In this document: positions 6,538-9,964 of the stretch, piece after piece
Layout of the letters: every line of letters starts with the position of its first letter
How positions within the stretch are numbered: the first letter of the stretch is position 1
NCBI GenBank assembly: GCA_012520135.1
Contig: JAAYOX010000163.1
Coordinates: 1 to 9,964, forward strand
DNA: 9,964 nucleotides
Reading direction: 5' to 3'
From: Clostridia bacterium
GTDB taxonomy: Bacteria; Bacillota; DULZ01
The notes under the pieces: model-generated
What the model saw: only the letters and a program-made list of their open reading frames with translations
Told to the model about the DNA's origin: nothing
The model's database searches: none
Position numbers and translations under genes: made by a program

Positions 6538-7491
6538 TCATTTCCTTCCTTGCCCCACCTCTAACTCTTTAGCCATTTCTTCTAGTTTGCGTAAGCGATG
6601 ATTGGCTCCTGATTTGCCTATGGGAGGATCCAACATCTGCCCTAATTCCCGCAGACTGGCGTCCGGAAATTCCAACCTGAGCCTGGCTATCTCCCTAAGA
6701 GGCAGCGGCAGTTTCTCCAGGCCCATTTTTTCTTCCAACAAGCGGATCATTTCTACTTGCCGCACTCCCGTATCCACGGTTTTGCTTAGATTAGCCGTTT
6801 CACAATTAACCAATCGATTCACCCTGTTTCTCATATCTTTAACTACCCTGGTACTCTCAAACTCCAGCAAAGCTCGATGTGCCCCCGCTACATTCAAGAA
6901 CTGGACGATTTGATCACTTTCTTTCAAATAAACAACGTGGTATTGCTTTCTTTCACTGATACGGGGACTTAGATCAAAGAAACTCATCACTTCACAAATA
7001 GTCTGAGAATGGACCGGATCCCTGGTAATCATCTCCAAATGATAAGTACCCTCCGGATCATTCACTGAGCCCCCTCCCAAAAAAGCACCTCTCAAATAAG
7101 CTTTTTGGCAGCATCTTTTCTCCAGCGCTATCGGACGCCAATTTACCTGCCACCCTTCGCCGGCAAAAGACAGCCCCAGAGGGGCAAAAGCTTCCCGTGC
7201 CCCTGACTGGTAGGGAATCAAAACATGGTAAACATTCCGCTTTTTTAGATTTGGCTTTTTGGTTACGGCTACCTGAATGGCTAAAGGCTGCAATAACAAC
7301 TTGCATAATTTGTAGATTTTACGAGCAACCGGGGCACTTTGGCTACTCATGATCAAAGCAGGTTCTCCATGAGCCCCACCTTTAACGGTACCGTCCATCC
7401 CGATGATAGCCGTCAACTCAGCAATCTGGCAGCAACGCTTCCTGGGCATTACCCTAGCCATCTCTGCCTTGGTCATTGCGGAAAAGGACAA
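6538..7491 (-). CDS. whiA: WhiA-family DNA-binding regulator
   Basis: WhiA is a transcription regulator of sporulation septation in Streptomyces; in Bacillus it affects cell division and chromosome segregation. The protein is 317 residues, close to the Bacillus length. The N-terminal half resembles a degenerate LAGLIDADG homing-endonuclease fold without catalytic residues (segment LRGAFLGGGSVNDPEGTYHL, about 133-152). The C-terminal third is the helix-turn-helix DNA-binding domain, with LPLPLREIARLRLEFPDASL (261-280) and GKSGANHRLRKLEEMA (292-307). The start is TTG at 7491: it gives the family's conserved MSFS..TK opening and has GGGAGG 8 nt upstream. The later ATG at 7476 would lose that opening. 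It is 18 nt after yvcK, so cotranscribed with it. Confidence 0.95.
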   Translation of the reverse strand: MSFSAMTKAEMARVMPRKRCCQIAELTAIIGMDGTVKGGAHGEPALIMSSQSAPVARKIYKLCKLLLQPLAIQVAVTKKPNLKKRNVYHVLIPYQSGAREAFAPLGLSFAGEGWQVNWRPIALEKRCCQKAYLRGAFLGGGSVNDPEGTYHLEMITRDPVHSQTICEVMSFFDLSPRISERKQYHVVYLKESDQIVQFLNVAGAHRALLEFESTRVVKDMRNRVNRLVNCETANLSKTVDTGVRQVEMIRLLEEKMGLEKLPLPLREIARLRLEFPDASLRELGQMLDPPIGKSGANHRLRKLEEMAKELEVGQGRK

Positions 7492-7492
7492 T

Positions 7493-7509
7493 CTTAGTCC
7501 CTCCCTTTT
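7493..7509 (-). promoter_or_regulatory. whiA ribosome binding site deciding a TTG start
   Basis: The minus strand reads AAAGGGAGGGACTAAGA before TTG. The GGGAGG is well spaced (8 nt) for the TTG at 7491 and about 23 nt from the next ATG, so it supports the rare start codon. Confidence 0.7.
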
Positions 7510-8808
7510 CTAAAAGCTGAACAATTTTTGCAACCGCCTACTGTTCTTCTGCCAAAGGACCAGTCTGATCAATAGACGGCCAAGCTTTTTGGAATCATGC
7601 CTTACTCCCAGGGTTTCGTCAACTAAATCCCCACCGATAACCTTTAACCCCAGTCTACGCAACTCCCGGTAGTCCACCGGTACCGGTTCTACCTTTTCTT
7701 CCGCAGTGGAAAAATCGGGAACCAAAGTATTGACTACCACTATATCAATCAGTGTTTGGCCCCCGTGAACCTGAAGAGCTTTTACATGTTGGGATACGGA
7801 ATACCCGTCTGTCTCACCCGGCTGGGTAGCCACATTACACACATAAGCTACAGGAGCGGAAGTCATCAACAAAGCTTCATTGATTTCTTTAATTAACAAA
7901 TTAGGAATAACGCTGGTATATAAACTGCCCGGTCCTAAGATAATTAAATCCGCTTCACTGATAGCTTGTAAAGCTTCCTCTAAGGCAGCACAGTCTGCCG
8001 GCTCCAGGAAAACCTTTTTAATCGGTTTCGGACTCCGGGCGATGATACTCTGACCCCGGATAATTTCTCCGTCCTCCAGTTCCGCTCCCAGCACCGGCGG
8101 GGTCAGGGTAGCGGGGACTACCTTGCCCCGAATGGCCAATACTTTGCTCAACTCCTGAATAGCCAGGTTAAAATCTCCCTTTAATTCCGCCAATCCGGCT
8201 AACAGCAGGTTGCCTACATTATGGCCGTTCAGGGTTGCTCCCTGGCAAAACCGGTAATTCAAGAGTTCCTCCATAATCTGTTCACGGTCCGCCAGGGCGA
8301 TTAAACAGTTACGTAAATCTCCCGGAGGGAGGATTCCCAGTTCCCCCCGCAATCTGCCGGAACTGCCTCCATCATCGGCTACACTGACAATGGCGGTAAT
8401 GTTACTGGTATATTCCTTCAGTCCCCGCAGCAAAACTGATAAACCTGTTCCCCCTCCAATAGCTACAATTTTCGGTCCTTTTTTCAAACTACGGCGATTA
8501 TATAAAAGCTCTACCAGCCCTTCCGGCATATCCGGCAAAGCCGCATTCAGGATAGAACGCAGCATCTGCTTAAATCCAAAAACCGTGATGAAAAGTCCCA
8601 TTGCCAAGGCACTTACGCCTACCATACGACCGGTGGGTCTGTCCAGCCAGCCTTTGGTGATGCTTTTGCCCCAGCGAAAAAGATTAAATAATAATTCTAA
8701 TTGACTGATCAATAAAATACCGAAAAAAACAAAGGCAAGCCCCATCATGATCAGTAACAGCCAGCGTTTCACCTTTAAGCCGGGATAAAGCCATTTAAGC
8801 CAGCCCAT
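7510..8808 (-). CDS. yvcK: YvcK/GlmR-type gluconeogenesis factor with N-terminal membrane anchor
   Basis: A CofD-like protein. In Bacillus, YvcK (GlmR) is needed for growth on gluconeogenic carbon sources, binds UDP-GlcNAc and stimulates GlmS, linking carbon flow to peptidoglycan synthesis. The protein is 432 residues. The core from about 113 shows VAIGGGTGLSVLL (115-127), VADDGGSSGRLR (143-154), PPGDLRNCL (161-169), GHNVGNLLLAGL (195-206) and ILGPGSLYTSVIPNLL (290-305). Bacillus YvcK is about 317 residues; the extra 110 at the N-terminus hold two hydrophobic segments (about 17-35 and 62-80), so this form is probably membrane-bound. The ATG at 8808 shares its A with the rapZ stop (TGATG), and no good ribosome binding site is close. 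This points to translational coupling. An adjacent in-frame TTG at 8811 is less likely. Confidence 0.94.
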   Translation of the reverse strand: MGWLKWLYPGLKVKRWLLLIMMGLAFVFFGILLISQLELLFNLFRWGKSITKGWLDRPTGRMVGVSALAMGLFITVFGFKQMLRSILNAALPDMPEGLVELLYNRRSLKKGPKIVAIGGGTGLSVLLRGLKEYTSNITAIVSVADDGGSSGRLRGELGILPPGDLRNCLIALADREQIMEELLNYRFCQGATLNGHNVGNLLLAGLAELKGDFNLAIQELSKVLAIRGKVVPATLTPPVLGAELEDGEIIRGQSIIARSPKPIKKVFLEPADCAALEEALQAISEADLIILGPGSLYTSVIPNLLIKEINEALLMTSAPVAYVCNVATQPGETDGYSVSQHVKALQVHGGQTLIDIVVVNTLVPDFSTAEEKVEPVPVDYRELRRLGLKVIGGDLVDETLGVRHDSKKLGRLLIRLVLWQKNSRRLQKLFSF

Positions 8809-9692
8809 CAACTTTGATACCGCTCCCGTTCCCGATTAATATCCCTATGGGTCACATATACCCGGGACTCTTGTCCCTGAAGGGAATCAGCCACTGCCTG
8901 AGCCAGAGCCACGGAACGATGCCTTCCCCCGGTACAACCGATGGCAATTACCAAATGAGACTTTCCTTCTTGATAATAAAAAGGCAGCAAAAAGCTCAAC
9001 ATATCCGTAAACCGGTCCAGAAAAGCCTGGCTGGAAGGATTCTGCAGTACATAATCACGCACCGGCTCATCGTTTCCGGTAAAAGGCCTGAGGGATTCAA
9101 TATAATAAGGATTAGGCAAAAACCGTACATCCATTACTAAATCAGCATCCAGGGGGATCCCATACTTAAAACCGAAGGACATAACGGTTACCGTCAGCCT
9201 AGAATCCGAGGTAGCTTGAAACAAATCATCTATTTGAGCCTTTAACTGCCCGTTGGTTAAATCGCTGGTATCAATCAGTTTGTCCGCTTTCTCCCTGATA
9301 TCTTGCAAAAGTTCTTTCTCCCGCCGGATACTCTCCAGAATGCCCCCTTCCAAAAACATGGGATGCCGGCGTCTTGTTTCTTTATAGCGGCGAACCAAAG
9401 TTTCTTCCGAGGCATCCAGGAACAGGATCTCATGGGGATAATCCGCTTGCTCCAAATACTCGATGGCGCTTGCAAAAGCATCAAAAAGTATGCCTCCCCT
9501 GGCATCCATCACCAGAGCCACTTTTTCCGGAGGGGTCCCTTGGGCACCGATTAATTCCACAAAGCGAGGCACCAATGCCGGAGGCAGATTATCTACACAA
9601 AGAAAGCCCAAATCTTCCAGGCTACGGACCGCTTGGGTCTTACCGGCTCCCGACATGCCGGTTACGATTACCAGTTTCATTTTTTCAGCCAT
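8808..9692 (-). CDS. rapZ: RapZ/YvcJ nucleotide-binding regulator
   Basis: A P-loop protein. In E. coli, RapZ binds small RNAs and directs RNase E to GlmZ, controlling glucosamine-6-phosphate synthase; Bacillus YvcJ binds and hydrolyses GTP and ATP, with a reported effect on competence. The protein is 294 residues, family length. Walker A GMSGAGKT is at 12-19, a Walker B-like VALVMDAR at 58-65, and a basic stretch RRYKETRRRHPM at 101-112. The C-terminal domain has SFGFKYGIP (172-180) and the signature GCTGGRHRSV (252-261). The ATG at 9692 is preceded by a strong G-rich site (GGAGGGG, 7 nt away); the ATG at 9680 lacks one. Its stop overlaps the yvcK start by one base. It is the first gene of its group in the window. 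The name rapZ follows the family; the RNA-binding role is shown for E. coli and not established for Firmicutes. Confidence 0.95.
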   Translation of the reverse strand: MAEKMKLVIVTGMSGAGKTQAVRSLEDLGFLCVDNLPPALVPRFVELIGAQGTPPEKVALVMDARGGILFDAFASAIEYLEQADYPHEILFLDASEETLVRRYKETRRRHPMFLEGGILESIRREKELLQDIREKADKLIDTSDLTNGQLKAQIDDLFQATSDSRLTVTVMSFGFKYGIPLDADLVMDVRFLPNPYYIESLRPFTGNDEPVRDYVLQNPSSQAFLDRFTDMLSFLLPFYYQEGKSHLVIAIGCTGGRHRSVALAQAVADSLQGQESRVYVTHRDINRERERYQS

Positions 9693-9770
9693 CCTGCTTC
9701 CCCTCCCCCAAATAACATGGTTAGCTAACGGGCACTATATGAACTGTTCTCTAACTCCCGGTAAAACTCC

Positions 9771-9799
9771 TTTTAACCTTTAGCGACATTAATTGTCAC
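9771..9799 (-). promoter_or_regulatory. Candidate sigma-A promoter for rapZ
   Basis: On the minus strand GTGACA (5 of 6 to TTGACA) is followed by 17 nt and TTAAAA (3 of 6 to TATAAT). The spacing is ideal but the -10 is weak. A separate TATAGT (5 of 6) lies at 9734-9739 without a -35. Either could serve the rapZ-yvcK-whiA group. Confidence 0.25.
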
Positions 9800-9835
9800 T
9801 CATTAGCAGCCGGGGCTTTTATTTTTCGTTAAGTC

Positions 9836-9857
9836 GCTTCAGGCTGGTAATGTTTGC
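9836..9857 (-). repeat. Degenerate GCAA-CATTA motif, copy 3
   Basis: On the minus strand this begins GCAAACATTACCAGCCTGAA and ends in GC. It is inverted relative to copies 1 and 2 at the left edge. Preceded by TAGCGAA, it gives the close match to the 62-79 segment. Confidence 0.45.
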
Positions 9858-9893
9858 TTCGCTATTTGACAACACATACGCCCAACAAAATGC

Positions 9894-9910
9894 TAATCGG
9901 TGTTAATCGG
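9894..9910 (+). repeat. Twin TAATCGG direct repeat
   Basis: TAATCGG occurs twice with a 3-nt spacer, a 10-bp period that puts both copies on the same helix face. This could be a tandem protein-binding site or chance. It follows a TTGACA (9866-9871) on the plus strand. Confidence 0.35.
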
Positions 9911-9964
9911 CGGGCTGAATTGGAGCCAAGATCAAACGAGCGAAGGAGCCTGAGGAAAAATGCC

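Larger units (their letters stand above)
9693..9964 (-). other. Non-coding region upstream of rapZ
   Basis: No credible gene is seen in 272 nt. murB, which commonly precedes rapZ in Firmicutes, is absent here. Contents: a perfect 10-bp palindrome GTTAGCTAAC (9720-9729), a near-palindrome ACATTAATTGT (9786-9796), a T-rich stretch (9817-9826), a copy of the GCAA-CATTA motif (9836-9857), and twin TAATCGG repeats (9894-9900, 9904-9910). Confidence 0.5.

Noticed and set aside
9374..9783. Overlapping plus-strand frames of 106-113 codons near the rapZ start
   Set aside because: They are antisense to rapZ and its upstream region, without good ribosome binding sites or known domains.
9808..9826. AGCC/GGCT stem followed by a T-rich stretch on the plus strand as a terminator
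   Set aside because: The stem is only 4 bp with a 2-nt loop, and no plus-strand gene leads into it.

Overview
The window is a mostly conserved chromosomal stretch from a Gram-positive bacterium, probably an anaerobic clostridial Firmicute of medium GC. I base this on the gene order, the AGGAGG-type ribosome binding sites, the rapZ-yvcK-whiA trio, the glycolytic order gap-pgk-tpiA-gpmI, and a YvcK carrying an N-terminal membrane extension. I cannot name the genus from sequence alone. All eight well-supported genes lie on the minus strand, so transcription runs from high to low coordinates.

Upstream block, positions 9692 to 5020: rapZ (nucleotide-binding regulator), yvcK (gluconeogenesis/cell-wall factor), whiA (DNA-binding regulator) and rpoN (sigma-54). 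rapZ and yvcK overlap by one base (TGATG) and yvcK-whiA are 18 nt apart, so these three look like one operon. rpoN follows whiA after 114 nt and ends in a clear intrinsic terminator that overlaps its stop codon.

Downstream block, positions 4816 to 204: gap, pgk, tpiA and gpmI, covering glyceraldehyde-3-phosphate to 2-phosphoglycerate plus triose interconversion. A leader of about 180 nt precedes gap. It has an extended -10 promoter candidate and three separate dyad symmetries, but no cggR regulator gene, which in Bacillus sits at this point; here the neighbour is a full-length rpoN. A GC-rich hairpin just before tpiA may split expression between gap-pgk and tpiA-gpmI. Enolase does not start within the 203 nt after gpmI.

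Both window edges (1-203 and 9693-9964) are non-coding as far as I can see. They share degenerate copies of a short motif (core GCAA-CATTA), and the left edge carries nested GC-rich palindromes. These edges and the gap leader are the least ordinary parts of the window. I found no defence system, mobile-element gene, CRISPR array or other clearly new gene system.
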